Positions 8,906-18,215 are shown, counted from the first letter of the stretch. The stretch is DNA of 64,000 bases from Oleiharenicola sp. (GCA_025363455.1 JANYDW010000041.1:19414-83413), one strand, 5' to 3'. Program-made: numbers and translations. Notes: generated by a model not told the origin, from the sequence alone.

Positions 8906-9834
8906 GCGGCGGACGAATTGAGCGCGGCCAAGGCAGCAGCTTGCATCACGGCGACAGGCACTTTCGCCCCGGTCCAGATTTCCAACGAACGGGCGCCTTG
9001 GTGAACCAGCATCGCCAGGCCGTTGGCGTGCGGCACGCCGAGTTCGGCCGCCTGTCGCAGGAGCGCGGTCTGCGCGGGCCGGTAAATCATGTCCATGACC
9101 CAGCCCGGCCGGGGGATTTGTCGGAGATCGAGCGGCGCGGAGTCGTCTGCCTTCAGGCCGAGCGAAGTGGCGTTGATCACGATGGCCCCGGCGGGCAGGG
9201 CGGCCGGGGGCTTGGTCAGGTCGAAGCCCCGCAACTCGGTTGCGCCCGCCAGCGGTTGAAGTTCAGCGTGCAGCGCGGCGAGGCTGGCGGCAGTGCGGTT
9301 GCCGATCCAAAGCGCGGCACAACGGGCGCGCAGGCACTCGACGGCCGCGCCCCGGCCTGCTCCGCCGGCGCCGAGCAGAATAACCTGGGCCCCCGCCAGA
9401 CTGGCCCCCAGTTCCTGCTGGAGTGAGTTGGTCAGGCCATAGCCGTCGGTGTTCGCGCCGTGCCAGCCATCCTCGAAAAACGTAATGGTGTTGGCTGCGC
9501 CGGCGGCGCGTACGAAGGAATCGCTTTTGGCAAGGTGGTCCACGACAAGTGACTTGTGCGGGACCGTGAGGTTGAGGCCGCGGAAATTGAGGCGGTGAAA
9601 GGCCGCCAGGGCCGCGGGCAGATCCTCGGGCGCGATATCAAACTTATGGTAGCGCCAGTCGCGGAAGCGCGGCTCCGTCCGGGTGAGTTCGGCGAGGGCC
9701 GCATTATGGATCACCGGGCTCAATGAGTGGGCAATGGGATGGCCCACGACGGCGAGGGCTGTGCCTGGCCGGGACCAGGCGGCCAGATCGGCCAGATCGG
9801 CCAAGGTATGGATGGTCTCAGCAACGGCAGTCAT
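8902..9834 (-). CDS. aroE: Shikimate dehydrogenase (NADP)
   Basis: Reduces 3-dehydroshikimate to shikimate in aromatic amino acid synthesis. It is 310 residues, slightly long because of about 25 extra N-terminal residues before the conserved AVVGHPIAHSLSP substrate motif. K94 in NLTVPHK and D130 in NTDGYG are the catalytic pair. GAGGAG (155-160) is the dinucleotide loop, and NRT (about 178-181) is the adenosine-phosphate-binding motif that favours NADP. It overlaps the prepilin peptidase gene by four bases. It lies 7 kb from aroG, so this stretch holds two of the seven shikimate steps. Confidence 0.96.
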   Translation of the reverse strand: MTAVAETIHTLADLADLAAWSRPGTALAVVGHPIAHSLSPVIHNAALAELTRTEPRFRDWRYHKFDIAPEDLPAALAAFHRLNFRGLNLTVPHKSLVVDHLAKSDSFVRAAGAANTITFFEDGWHGANTDGYGLTNSLQQELGASLAGAQVILLGAGGAGRGAAVECLRARCAALWIGNRTAASLAALHAELQPLAGATELRGFDLTKPPAALPAGAIVINATSLGLKADDSAPLDLRQIPRPGWVMDMIYRPAQTALLRQAAELGVPHANGLAMLVHQGARSLEIWTGAKVPVAVMQAAALAALNSSAA

Positions 9835-9982
9835 GGAATTCCGGGAGGGAAGCCCGTTTCAACGTGGAGAACGAGCCTGATTTTATCACGTGGTTGAGAA
9901 CGCTAAACCGCATCTGGAAGGCGACGGTGCTCAATGGCCAGATTTTGAGCCGCCTGGCGTCAGTCTCCGACACCGGGAAGAC

Positions 9983-10852
9983 TTACGGCTGGGCGTGACG
10001 TTCGTAGGTGGATTCGAACTCGGCCACGAACTCCGCGAACAACCGGGCCCGCTCGTGGTCATTGGCCACCGTGTAATGGTTGACCAAGTTGCGGCAGCAG
10101 CGGCAGAGCACCTCGCGGACAGGGGTGGGGGCCAGATCAGCCAGGGTGGGGCTGAGGCTTTGCTTGCGGACCATGGCCGCAGCGTCGCTCGCACTGAGCA
10201 ACCGGCCGGCGTTGAAAGGGTCGATGTAGAATGGCTCGGCTTCGGCAAAGCAGCCGACGAGGAAGTGGCCGGGCAAGCCCACGGGATCGAGCGACAGGCC
10301 GATGCGGTCGGCCACCAGGAGATAGACGAGGGAGAGGGAGAGTGGAATGCCTTTGCGCCGGATCAGCACCTGATCGAGAAAGCTGTTGAGCGGGTCGGCG
10401 TAATGCTCGGTGTTGCCGCGAAACCCATGCTCATGGAACAGCACACGGTTGAGGACGCGGCACTTGTCACGGGGAGCGGCCGGCTCGGCGATGAGCTCGC
10501 GGCAGCGGGCGGCCATCCGATCGAGCAGCGCGCAGCTCGCGCCGATGTCCAGGTCGGGGTGGATGGTGCGGCTGAGCAGCAGGGCACCGGTCTCAAGCTC
10601 GTAGTTGAGCGAGCGGATGAACCCGCGGAATTCGGTGACCGGGTCGGAAAAATTCAGCTCTCGCAGATATTGGTTCGCAAACACAGCGAGCGCCCGGTTC
10701 GGCTGGCCCGAAACCCAGCGGAGGAAATCGACGCTGGCACGGCCGTGCTTCATGAAGTGCGCGAGCAGCGCCGCCCGGACCGTGGGGGAGGGATCATCCA
10801 GCAGGCCGGCCAAGGCCTGACGTTGCTCGATCGTGAAGGTGAACGCTTCCAC
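9983..10852 (-). CDS. SirB1-type transglutaminase-like protein
   Basis: A 289-residue cytosolic protein of the SirB1 / transglutaminase-like group, often followed in the family by TPRs. The hallmark block NSFLDQVLIRRKGIPLSLS, then GLPGHFLVG and FYIDPFNAGRLL, is present at about residues 165-235. The N-terminal third is helical with a HEAT-like segment starting at EQRQALAGLLDDPSP. Homology begins at the GTG at 10852. The open frame runs up to an ATG at 10951 overlapping yggS, but that adds 33 residues of unlikely composition. The biochemical role is not established. Context (yggS upstream, aroE downstream) gives no clear hint. Confidence 0.75.
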   Translation of the reverse strand: MEAFTFTIEQRQALAGLLDDPSPTVRAALLAHFMKHGRASVDFLRWVSGQPNRALAVFANQYLRELNFSDPVTEFRGFIRSLNYELETGALLLSRTIHPDLDIGASCALLDRMAARCRELIAEPAAPRDKCRVLNRVLFHEHGFRGNTEHYADPLNSFLDQVLIRRKGIPLSLSLVYLLVADRIGLSLDPVGLPGHFLVGCFAEAEPFYIDPFNAGRLLSASDAAAMVRKQSLSPTLADLAPTPVREVLCRCCRNLVNHYTVANDHERARLFAEFVAEFESTYERHAQP

Positions 10853-10937
10853 GAACCAAGAACCAACCCGATTGCACGGCCGGGGCAACCGGGAAAGTTT
10901 CGCGGCGGAAACTAATTTGCTGGCCACGGGCCGCCCA

Positions 10938-11630
10938 TCACCTCGGGCCATAGAGCGCCGCGCCGATGCGCACCTGGGTGCTGCCCTCGGCGATCGCGGC
11001 CTCCAGGTCGCCGCTCATACCCATCGACAATTCTCGCAACGGCGTGCGAAAACGGGCGACGAGGGAGTCGCGGATCGAGCGCAGGTTGGCGAAGGTGCGG
11101 ACGGCGACCGCGGGATCGTCAGACAGCGGGGCGATGGTCATCAGTCCGTCAACCTGGAGGTGGGGCTGGGTCAAGGCGAGCTCAAGCAGGCGCGGTGCTG
11201 CCATTGGCTCGGCGCCAAATTTGGCGGGATCCTGGCCGGCGTTGATCTGCAGGAGGACCGGCAGTATTTTACCGAGCTCGGCGGCGGCCCGGTTGAGCGC
11301 ATGAAGGAGCTTCTCGCTATCGACACTCTGAATCCGGTCAAAGTGCGCGGCGGCCAGCCGGGCCTTGTTGGACTGGAGGTGGCCGATCAGTTCCCAGCGA
11401 AGGTTGGCCTTGGTTTGAGCGCGTTTATCAACCGCCTCCTGCACGCGGTTTTCGCCCACGGCCTGAAAGCCGGCGCGGGCGGCATAATCTGCCGCGGCGG
11501 CTGGATGAGTCTTGGTGACGGGCAGGAGGGTCACCCCGCCGGGGTCGCGGCCGACGCGCTGGCAGGCGGTGGCGATGCGTTGCTGCAGCACGGCATTCCG
11601 CTCCCGGAAGGTATCGTAATCAATAAGCAT
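10938..11630 (-). CDS. yggS: YggS-family pyridoxal-phosphate homeostasis protein
   Basis: PLP-binding TIM-barrel protein that buffers vitamin B6 and influences amino- and keto-acid pools. The product is 230 residues from ATG 11630, the family's usual length; the open frame extends 22 codons further without homology. K40 in LLPVTKTHP is the Schiff-base lysine. ELIGHLQSNKA and the C-terminal LSMGMSGDLEAAI phosphate-binding segment are intact. It is divergent from the LysR gene, with about 70 bp between the starts. Confidence 0.92.
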   Translation of the reverse strand: MLIDYDTFRERNAVLQQRIATACQRVGRDPGGVTLLPVTKTHPAAAADYAARAGFQAVGENRVQEAVDKRAQTKANLRWELIGHLQSNKARLAAAHFDRIQSVDSEKLLHALNRAAAELGKILPVLLQINAGQDPAKFGAEPMAAPRLLELALTQPHLQVDGLMTIAPLSDDPAVAVRTFANLRSIRDSLVARFRTPLRELSMGMSGDLEAAIAEGSTQVRIGAALYGPR

Positions 11631-11661
11631 CAATGATGAGGCGCTTTTATGGTGGATTGCC

Positions 11662-11678
11662 GATAAGTTACGTTTATC
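11662..11678. promoter_or_regulatory. Possible LysR-type operator
   Basis: GATAA-GTTACGT-TTATC is an interrupted palindrome in the gap between yggS and the divergent lysR gene, about 24 bases before the lysR ATG. It has the size and symmetry of a LysR-type box, but no experimental or comparative support is available from the sequence alone. Confidence 0.3.
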
Positions 11679-11701
11679 CTGCGTTTGAGGATACACGCCG
11701 C

Positions 11702-12604
11702 ATGCAAATCGAGAACTTCAAAATTTTTGCCGACCTGGTGGAGACCAAGAGTTTTTCCAAGGCGGCGAAGCTCAACGGCATCACCCAGTCGGCAGTCAGC
11801 CAGCAAGCGCGGGCGATGGAGCGCACGTTCAAGACCTTGATGGTGGACCGCAGCCAGAAGCAGTTCAATCTCACCCGGGAGGGCCAGCGGATCTACGAGG
11901 CGGCGAAGGAAATCCTGCACGTCTACGAGAAACTCGAGAGCGAGCTGCAGGAGATGAAGAAGGTGATCAGTGGTACCATCCGCATCTCCACCATCTACTC
12001 GATCGGGCTCCACGAGCTGCCGCCCTACGTGAAGCGTTTCCTGCAGGAATTTCCCTCGGTCAACGTGCGCATCGAATACCGTCGTTCCAACCTTGTCTAC
12101 GAGGACATCCTGCACAACGCGGTGGATTTTGGGCTCGTGGCCTTCCCGCAGAAGCAACGGCAGATCGAGATGCTGCCCTTCCGCAACGACCGCCTGGTCC
12201 TCATCACCCACCCGAACCACCCGCTCGCCAAAGGCCAGATCGTGGACCTCAAATCCCTGGCCGGCCACAAGTTCATCGGCTTCGATCCCGACATCCCCAC
12301 TCGCAAGGCGGTGGACTCGATCTTCCGCGACAACAAGCTCGAGATCACGCCGGTCATGGAGTTCGACAACATCGAGACCGTGAAGCGCGCGGTGGAGATC
12401 GATCATGGCATCGCCATCGTCCCGCAGGCCACGGTGCAGCAAGAGCTTCGTCAGGGCACGCTCTGTATGGTGCCGTTCAAGGGCAAGGAGTTCACCCGGC
12501 CCCTCGCGATCCTCCACCGCAAAGGCCGCGTGCTGACCCCCGCGATGAAAAAATTCATTGAGACACTCAGCGCCGAGGGTGCTGCCGCGGACGCCCGGGA
12601 ATGA
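11702..12604 (+). CDS. LysR-family transcriptional regulator (CysB/CbbR-like)
   Basis: A 300-residue DNA-binding regulator. The winged helix-turn-helix is at residues 1-60 (FADLVETKSFSKAAKLNG, then SAVSQQARAMER). The substrate-binding domain follows from about 90, beginning GTIRISTIYSIGLHELP. The start ATG 11702 places the HTH at the N-terminus as in the family; an in-frame ATG at 11633 would add 23 untypical residues. The effector is unknown. It is divergent from yggS with a small palindrome between them, so autoregulation is plausible. Confidence 0.9.
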   Translation: MQIENFKIFADLVETKSFSKAAKLNGITQSAVSQQARAMERTFKTLMVDRSQKQFNLTREGQRIYEAAKEILHVYEKLESELQEMKKVISGTIRISTIYSIGLHELPPYVKRFLQEFPSVNVRIEYRRSNLVYEDILHNAVDFGLVAFPQKQRQIEMLPFRNDRLVLITHPNHPLAKGQIVDLKSLAGHKFIGFDPDIPTRKAVDSIFRDNKLEITPVMEFDNIETVKRAVEIDHGIAIVPQATVQQELRQGTLCMVPFKGKEFTRPLAILHRKGRVLTPAMKKFIETLSAEGAAADARE

Positions 12605-12669
12605 CCACGGTGGGTCGCGCGGGAACAAAAGTCCGTGTCGGTGCCTCTCATCCGGTCCCTCCACGGACT

Positions 12670-13185
12670 ATGAAAAAACTTTTCGGTCTCATCCTCGCAT
12701 TCGCCGGCCTCATGCTCCTGCCCGCCGCCGACGCCGCAGTCGTGACGCAGGACGCCAAGGTGGACCGGCCCGCCCCCGCCCTCACCTTCAAGGATCTCGC
12801 GGGCAAGAAGGTCAGCCTGGCCTCCCTCAAGGGTAAGGTGGTGGTGGTCGATTTCTGGGCAACATGGTGCGAACCCTGTAAGACCGAGATCCCCGGCTAC
12901 ATCGAGTTGCAGAAGAAATATGGCGCGGAAGGGCTGGTGATCGTCGGCGTGTCGCTCGACAAGAAAAAACCCGCGGCCGTGCAGAAGTTTGCCGACGAGA
13001 TGGGCATGAACTACACGCTGGTGATGGGCGCCATTGAGGACGTGGACAAGTTCGGTGGCGACCCGAACGGGGACATCGTTCTCCCGACAACCTTCCTGAT
13101 CAACCGCGCCGGCCGAATCATCCATCAGAAACAGGGACTGATGGACCACGCCAAATACGAGGCGATCGTGAAGTCGGCGCTTTGA
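12670..13185 (+). CDS. TlpA/ResA-like periplasmic thiol-disulfide oxidoreductase
   Basis: A 171-residue exported thioredoxin-fold protein. The signal peptide is residues 1-22 (MKK, a hydrophobic core, then cleavage near ADAA). The redox site is W66-C67-E-P-C70, within FWATWCEPC, and the cis-proline loop is LPTTFLI. ATG 12670 is chosen because it starts at the positively charged n-region; the in-frame ATG at 12601 would bury the signal peptide. Likely role is reduction of periplasmic disulfides, for example in cytochrome c maturation, but no cytochrome genes are close. Confidence 0.9.
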   Translation: MKKLFGLILAFAGLMLLPAADAAVVTQDAKVDRPAPALTFKDLAGKKVSLASLKGKVVVVDFWATWCEPCKTEIPGYIELQKKYGAEGLVIVGVSLDKKKPAAVQKFADEMGMNYTLVMGAIEDVDKFGGDPNGDIVLPTTFLINRAGRIIHQKQGLMDHAKYEAIVKSAL

Positions 13186-13195
13186 GGCGCGGGCA

Positions 13196-14221
13196 TCAGG
13201 TCTGGCCGAATTCGCTGCGGGCAGCGGCGAGGCCGCGCTCATATGCGGCGACCAGGCGATCATAATTGGCGTTGGCGGTGTGATCGATCACGCGCCGGGC
13301 GGGGTCGGCGTCATACCAGGCGATGGAATGCTTGATGCCGTCGCGAAAACGCACGGTGGCCGTGAAGTCGGGGACGTAGCGCTTGATCTTGGTGTTGTCA
13401 CAAACCACCGAGTTGCTCTTGTCACCCTGCAGGCCGCCTTCCTCCCCGGGCAGGCAGGCGGAAATGAAGTCGGAGGCGATGTGGATAAATTTGGGATCAG
13501 CCACGCCGGCTGACTCGGCTACGGCCGCATGAATCTGGTTCCAGTTGAGCACCTCATCGGAGGTAATGTGAAACGGGTGGCCGATGGCCGCCTGGTGTCC
13601 GAGCAGGCCAAGCAGGGCCTTCGCGAAATCCGAGTTGTGGGTGAGATTCCACAGCGAGGTGCCGTCGCCGGGAATGATCACCGGGGCGCCGCGCCGCAGC
13701 CGGTCAATCGCAGTGTAGGGCAGCGGCCAGCTGTTCATGGGCAGGGGAATCACGGTCTCGCCGTAGGTGAAGGAAGGACGGACGATCGTGACAGGGAACG
13801 CTTCCTCGCGCAGCGCACGCATGAGACGCTCCTCGCAGGCGATCTTGTTCCGCGAGTAGTCCCAGAATGGGTTGTTCAGTGGCGTGGATTCCGTGACCAA
13901 ATAGTGGGTGACGGGCTTCTGATAGGCGCTGGCAGAGCTAATGAAGATGTATTGGCGGACCTGGCCCCGGAAAAGCGCAAGCCGGGCCTCAATGTCGGCC
14001 GCCGAGAAGCTGATGAAGTCCACCACGACATCCCAGATCTGGCTGCCTAGCGCCCGCCGGGCCTCGGCGGGGTTGTTGATATCGGCGGCTATCTGCCGGG
14101 CGCCGGGAATCGGAGGACGTTGGCCGCGATTCACCAAGGTGAGGTCGAGTGCGCGGGCGATGGCCAGCTGTGTGCAGGCCGTGCTGATGATCCCGGTGCC
14201 GCCGATGAAAAGGATGCGCAT
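13196..14221 (-). CDS. NAD-dependent epimerase/dehydratase, atypical SDR
   Basis: A 341-residue Rossmann protein. GGTGIIS (7-13) is a nucleotide-binding loop of the atypical SDR type. The catalytic-like segment FISSASAYQK, then WDYSRNKIACE, provides a Y-x-x-x-K pair. THNSDFAKALLGLLG and the C-terminal substrate half resemble the CSP41/mRNA-binding-type and sugar-epimerase relatives. The substrate cannot be named. It is convergent with the TlpA-like gene, ten bases away. Confidence 0.8.
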   Translation of the reverse strand: MRILFIGGTGIISTACTQLAIARALDLTLVNRGQRPPIPGARQIAADINNPAEARRALGSQIWDVVVDFISFSAADIEARLALFRGQVRQYIFISSASAYQKPVTHYLVTESTPLNNPFWDYSRNKIACEERLMRALREEAFPVTIVRPSFTYGETVIPLPMNSWPLPYTAIDRLRRGAPVIIPGDGTSLWNLTHNSDFAKALLGLLGHQAAIGHPFHITSDEVLNWNQIHAAVAESAGVADPKFIHIASDFISACLPGEEGGLQGDKSNSVVCDNTKIKRYVPDFTATVRFRDGIKHSIAWYDADPARRVIDHTANANYDRLVAAYERGLAAARSEFGQT

Positions 14222-14327
14222 AGAATCGCGAGTGTAGTCATGACCGCATCCTTCGCCATCAAAAGCTCACGTCGGCGTAAGGTGGGATGCCATTGACCGT
14301 AGCAGCCGGGCAGCCAGGCTGTGGCCC

Positions 14328-14891
14328 ATGAGTTCCCCGATGAAAATCCTGCGCTTGGCCATTTCGGGCGTGACGCTTCTGGTCGTCAACACGCTCGCTG
14401 CCGCCAATCTTTACGAAATCCCCCTGAAGAATATCGACGGCGAAGCGGCGAGCCTGGCGCCGTACAAAGGCAAGGTGCTGCTGGTCGTGAACGTGGCGTC
14501 CAAGTGCGGACTCACGCCGCAATACAAGGCGCTCGAGTCGACTTATCAGAAACACCGGGACGCCGGACTCGTCGTGCTGGGTTTTCCCTGCAACCAGTTT
14601 GCCGGCCAGGAGCCCGGCTCCAACGCCGAGATCAAGGAGTTCTGCTCGAGCAAATATAGCGTCACGTTCCCGCTCTTCGACAAACTCGACGTCAACGGTG
14701 AGCACCGCCACCCGCTCTACGTTGCGCTGGCGGGGCCGGAGTCGCCCTTCCCCGGCAACATTGGCTGGAATTTCGGGAAATTCCTCATCAGCCGCGACGG
14801 CCGGATCATCAAGCGCTTCGAGCCGAAGGTGAGCCCCGATGCTCCCGAAGTACTCGCCGCCATCGAGGCGGCGCTCGCGGAGAAGTCCTGA
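14328..14891 (+). CDS. Glutathione peroxidase family, exported
   Basis: Thiol peroxidase of 187 residues. C60 in NVASKCGLTPQY replaces selenocysteine. The catalytic Gln lies in FPCNQFAGQEPG and the Trp/Asn in IGWNFGKFLI. An N-terminal signal peptide (MKILRLAISG, a hydrophobic run, cleavage near LAAA) sends it to the periplasm; ATG 14340 may be the true start. Non-selenium members usually use thioredoxin-like reductants, so the exported TlpA-like protein 1.1 kb upstream is a possible, unproven partner. Confidence 0.92.
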   Translation: MSSPMKILRLAISGVTLLVVNTLAAANLYEIPLKNIDGEAASLAPYKGKVLLVVNVASKCGLTPQYKALESTYQKHRDAGLVVLGFPCNQFAGQEPGSNAEIKEFCSSKYSVTFPLFDKLDVNGEHRHPLYVALAGPESPFPGNIGWNFGKFLISRDGRIIKRFEPKVSPDAPEVLAAIEAALAEKS

Positions 14892-14950
14892 GCACGGTGG
14901 GGGCCGGCGGCGAGCCGCGCGTCAACGGCCGGGGATGAATCGCCGGGACT

Positions 14951-15901
14951 ATGCGGGGCGGGACCAATCTGCCGTTGCCGCGCGGGCGATACCGCGGTTC
15001 ATTGCCGGCTTTGGACCTTTCCCTTCATCTCGTCATCCCGCTGGCCTGCGCGTTCCTCTACGTGGTGGCGGCCCTCATGCTCAAGCGGGCGAGCTCGCTC
15101 GGCGTGGGCGCATGGCGGATCGGGTTTCTCGCCAACTGGGTGATGTTTCTCAGTTATCTGCCCTGGTGGCTCGCCCAGCCCGGGGGGAGCGGCCATGCAT
15201 GGATGGACTACTGGCAGCCGGCGGTCAGCGGGCTCCTCTTCCTCGGGGGCCAGATGTTCATTTTCCTCGCGCTGCACCGCGGTGATGTGTCGGTGACTAC
15301 ACCCGTGATGGGCACGAAGGTCCTGATGGTGGCACTGCTCAGCCAACTACTCCGGGCGGGCGACGTACCGTGGCAGTGGTGGACCGGGGCCGCGCTCAGC
15401 ACCGCCGCCGTAGCCTTGCTGCATTTTGGCGAACCGCACGGACAACGGTCGCTGGTGGGACGGACCGTGGTGCTGGCCGGGCTGAGCGCCCTGTCCTTCA
15501 GCCTGAGTGATGTTCTCCTTCAGAAATGGGTGGTCGCATGGGGTAGCGGCCACTACTTGCCGCCCATGCTGATGTTCACGGCCCTCTACACCTTCGCCTT
15601 TGTGCCGTTCTTCCGGGCGCCGCTGTGGGAGCTCGACCGCCGGGCCTGGTCATGGACGGCCGGCGGGGCGCTGCTGCTGGCCGTCAACAACGTCGGCATC
15701 GCGCTCTCTATCGCAGTCTGGCGGACCGCCACCTCTGTTAATATCCTCTACAGCCTGCGCGGGCTGATCAGCGTGGTACTGGTGTGGGCGATCGGTCACT
15801 GGTTCAGCAACGAGGAGCACCGGCTCACGCCCCGGGTCTTCCGCTTCCGTCTGGTCGGCGCCGCGCTGATGCTTGCGGCCATCGTGCTGGTGTTGGTGTA
15901 G
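14951..15901 (+). CDS. DMT superfamily (EamA-type) membrane transporter
   Basis: A 316-residue inner-membrane protein with about nine to ten hydrophobic segments in two EamA-like halves. GDVSVTTPVMGTKVLMVALLS is the family's typical end-of-helix motif in the first half; the matching region in the second half is WRTATSVNILYSLRG. The start is uncertain: the first about 20 residues are Arg/Pro-rich and a later alternative start before LHLVIPLACAFLY is possible. Substrate unknown; relatives export metabolites. Confidence 0.82.
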   Translation: MRGGTNLPLPRGRYRGSLPALDLSLHLVIPLACAFLYVVAALMLKRASSLGVGAWRIGFLANWVMFLSYLPWWLAQPGGSGHAWMDYWQPAVSGLLFLGGQMFIFLALHRGDVSVTTPVMGTKVLMVALLSQLLRAGDVPWQWWTGAALSTAAVALLHFGEPHGQRSLVGRTVVLAGLSALSFSLSDVLLQKWVVAWGSGHYLPPMLMFTALYTFAFVPFFRAPLWELDRRAWSWTAGGALLLAVNNVGIALSIAVWRTATSVNILYSLRGLISVVLVWAIGHWFSNEEHRLTPRVFRFRLVGAALMLAAIVLVLV

Positions 15902-15909
15902 CGTGCGAA

Positions 15910-17040
15910 CTAAGCCAGGGGATTCTCCGCCTGTTCGGCGACGTCCTTGTTGAGCGCAGGGCGGTCCTTCGTCTGCAGTTGTTCGGCGACCTCGGTGGAC
16001 TGAACGGTGGCAATGGCGATGGCGGCGGCGGTTGGGACAACCCTCCGCAGTGTATTGATCTCGTGCTGCACCGAGGAGACAGAAAAGCGGTGGATGGTGT
16101 CGTGGTGGGCCGTTAGCGCGGCCTCGTCATAAATGGACTGCGGCACAGGCTTCAAGCCCCAGATGAAGCCGGTGTAGGAAAGCAGCTTCAGGCCGTAGTA
16201 GGTTGGATCGATTTCCCACCAGTAGAAACCATTGCGAGTGGCGGCCTGGTAGCGGTGGTGATTATTATGCCAGCCCTCGCCGAGCGTGATGAGGGCGAGG
16301 ATGAAGCTGTTGCGCGAGTCGTCGGTGGTGTTGAAGCGGCGGTTGCCCCAGAGATGCGTGAAGGAATTGATGGAGGCGGTGCCGTGAAAGAGGACGGTCG
16401 TGCTGATGAAGAAGCCCCAGACAAGCAACTGCGCACCACTGGTGCCGAGGCCGGGCGCGGCAGTTTCCAAATAGCGGCCGAGCAAAAAAAGACTCGCGGC
16501 GAAAACAACGGGTACGACAATATCGAAGCGGTTTAACCAGACCAACTCCGGGTACTTGGCTAGGTCCTTCACCTTGGAATAATCAGTGGGGAAGTTACGT
16601 TTGCTGGTAATCCAGCCGATGTGCGACCACAGGAAACCATGGACATGCGGGGAGTGGGCGTCCTCCGGTTCATCTGAATGCTGGTGATGGTGGCGGTGAT
16701 GGTAAGCCCACCAGAGCGCGCCTCGTTGCACGGTGGTGCCGGTCCAGAGTGCGAGCATGAACTGGCCGAAGCGGGAAGTGCTGTAGGTCTTGTGCGAGAA
16801 ATAGCGGTGGAAAATTCCGGTGACGGCAAACATGCGCATAATATAGAGGGCGACTGCCAACCAAACCGCGACCCAACTCCCACCGGTCCAGATCACGCCC
16901 AGGCAGCCGAGATGCAGCACGATGAAAGGTATGCAACGAACGAAATTCACGCCGTCGGGTTGGCCGCGGATAGCCTCGGGAGACACGGCGGAATAATCGG
17001 AGTCAATCCATTGAACGAGTGAGCTGAGAAAACGCGGCAT
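15910..17040 (-). CDS. Acyl-CoA / acyl-lipid delta-9-type desaturase
   Basis: Membrane di-iron fatty acid desaturase, 376 residues from ATG 17040. The three histidine boxes are HRYFSH (about 78-83), HHRHH (about 115-120) and HNNHH near 258. Hydrophobic pairs precede box 1 and lie between boxes 2 and 3. The C-terminal about 80 residues are a soluble extension (from AALTAHHDTIHRF) without a cytochrome b5 motif. A TetR gene and a small secreted peptide gene lie upstream on the same strand, and a hotdog thioesterase is divergent from tetR. This suggests a regulated membrane-lipid module. Confidence 0.92.
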   Translation of the reverse strand: MPRFLSSLVQWIDSDYSAVSPEAIRGQPDGVNFVRCIPFIVLHLGCLGVIWTGGSWVAVWLAVALYIMRMFAVTGIFHRYFSHKTYSTSRFGQFMLALWTGTTVQRGALWWAYHHRHHHQHSDEPEDAHSPHVHGFLWSHIGWITSKRNFPTDYSKVKDLAKYPELVWLNRFDIVVPVVFAASLFLLGRYLETAAPGLGTSGAQLLVWGFFISTTVLFHGTASINSFTHLWGNRRFNTTDDSRNSFILALITLGEGWHNNHHRYQAATRNGFYWWEIDPTYYGLKLLSYTGFIWGLKPVPQSIYDEAALTAHHDTIHRFSVSSVQHEINTLRRVVPTAAAIAIATVQSTEVAEQLQTKDRPALNKDVAEQAENPLA

Positions 17041-17174
17041 GATATCAGGAGGAAGGTGATGAATAAGAGTAAGGCCGGAGGAAGCGTTCCCCTTTGGGAT
17101 TCTGCAAAAGCTACGTTTGAACCCACAGGTTCGACGCAATGGCGGTCGCAAACCTTCCCAAGCCGCACCCCCAC

Positions 17175-17336
17175 TCAGGCTGCCAGCCGATCAGAGTCTT
17201 CTTTCTTGGTGAAGCAGTTCTTAGGCTTGGGCCGCACCGGTTGCTCAGCGGCCAGCACAACGGGTGAGTTGATAGGCTCAGCCTCGGTGGCTACCAGGAG
17301 CGAAAGTAAACTGATAATGGTAAGGGCGGTTAGCAT
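17175..17336 (-). CDS. Possible small exported peptide
   Basis: A 53-residue frame starting at ATG 17336, with a hydrophobic stretch (LTALTIISLLSLLVATEA) like a signal peptide or single membrane anchor, then a polar, Lys/Pro-rich tail with one cysteine (KPKNCFTKKEDSD). It sits between tetR and the desaturase gene on the same strand in a stretch without any other gene. There is no recognised family. It could be real or a chance frame. Confidence 0.4.
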   Translation of the reverse strand: MLTALTIISLLSLLVATEAEPINSPVVLAAEQPVRPKPKNCFTKKEDSDRLAA

Positions 17337-17558
17337 GGCTTGGCTTCCCAGACGCTGGGTCAGAGTGTCAGGGGATGTTTTTGTTCCTGTATTCCACACA
17401 TACCCGCGTGGGTAGAGAGTAGTTACAAGAATCTGGGTGTCGTGGTCAGCGACACCAGCGGGTCAAGAGGAAGCACTTCTTCGGCCTTTACAAGTCGTCC
17501 ATGTAAAAAAGAGGCTGCAGAAATCCGCGGCTTGCCCAGCATTAGTCTAGCTATCTAT

Positions 17559-18203
17559 TCAACACGCAAACGCTTGGGCTGCAAAGACCATAAAATTACT
17601 AAGCGCAGACTGCGGATCGTCATTTCGGCAGACGCCGTTAGTGCGGGCTTTCATGTCGTGCAGAGTTGCCATGGCATGATGCATTGCCCCGACGACCAGG
17701 CTGTACCGCCAGAGGAAGTCCTGAGGTGACAGGCTCGGGGCGTGGCGGCGGATCGCCTGGCCGAAGCGCGTCATCACGGGCTGAAGCTCGGTGGCGAGGA
17801 TTTCCGCGGCAAACGGTAGAGGCTCGCTGAAGATCCGCCCTAACAAGCGCCGGCTGGACGCATTGTAGTTGGAAGGATCGCTGCCGGAGAGGAACAGCGG
17901 ACGAGCCATGATGCCCAAGATTTCGTCCAAGGGTACTGGCGAACCGTCCAGCCGGGCCTCGGCTTGGGTCAGCTCGTCCAGCCGGGTCGCATTGATTGCG
18001 CGGAGCCGATTGGTAATGATCTCCCGGCAAAGGGCCTCTTTGTCGTAGTAGTGATAGTTGACGGCAGCGAGATTCACCCCGGCCCGCGATGTTATCTGTC
18101 TAAGGGAAACGCCATTCAGGCCATATTCGGCAAACAACGACTCGGCGTTCGCTAATATCTTTCGAGGAGTTTCGCCCGAGGTCTCAATAGCCACACAATA
18201 CAA
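17559..18203 (-). CDS. TetR-family transcriptional regulator (CecR/CerR-like)
   Basis: A 214-residue regulator from a TTG start (GTG 18194 is an alternative). The N-terminal HTH is clear: ILANAESLFAEYGLNGVSLRQI, then AGVNLAAVNYHYYDKEAL. The C-terminal ligand domain, with a conserved block around LLGRIFSEP and a helix near DFLWRYSLVVGAMHHAMA, resembles the YbiH/CecR branch. It likely controls the downstream desaturase gene and/or the divergent thioesterase gene through the palindrome in the intergenic region. Ligand unknown. Confidence 0.88.
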   Translation of the reverse strand: MYCVAIETSGETPRKILANAESLFAEYGLNGVSLRQITSRAGVNLAAVNYHYYDKEALCREIITNRLRAINATRLDELTQAEARLDGSPVPLDEILGIMARPLFLSGSDPSNYNASSRRLLGRIFSEPLPFAAEILATELQPVMTRFGQAIRRHAPSLSPQDFLWRYSLVVGAMHHAMATLHDMKARTNGVCRNDDPQSALSNFMVFAAQAFAC

Positions 18204-18204
18204 A

Positions 18205-18215
18205 TGTTTTAAACA
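18205..18215. promoter_or_regulatory. Candidate TetR operator palindrome
   Basis: TGTTT-T-AAACA is a perfect 11-base palindrome one base upstream of the tetR start, in the divergent tetR/thioesterase region. TetR proteins commonly bind such symmetric sites and repress their own gene. It is short, so chance occurrence is possible. Confidence 0.35.

Noticed and set aside
17401..17456. Terminator candidates downstream of tetR (TACCC/GGGTA and GGTGTCG/CGACACC hairpins)
   Set aside because: Neither stem has a T run on the relevant strand, so no terminator is called.
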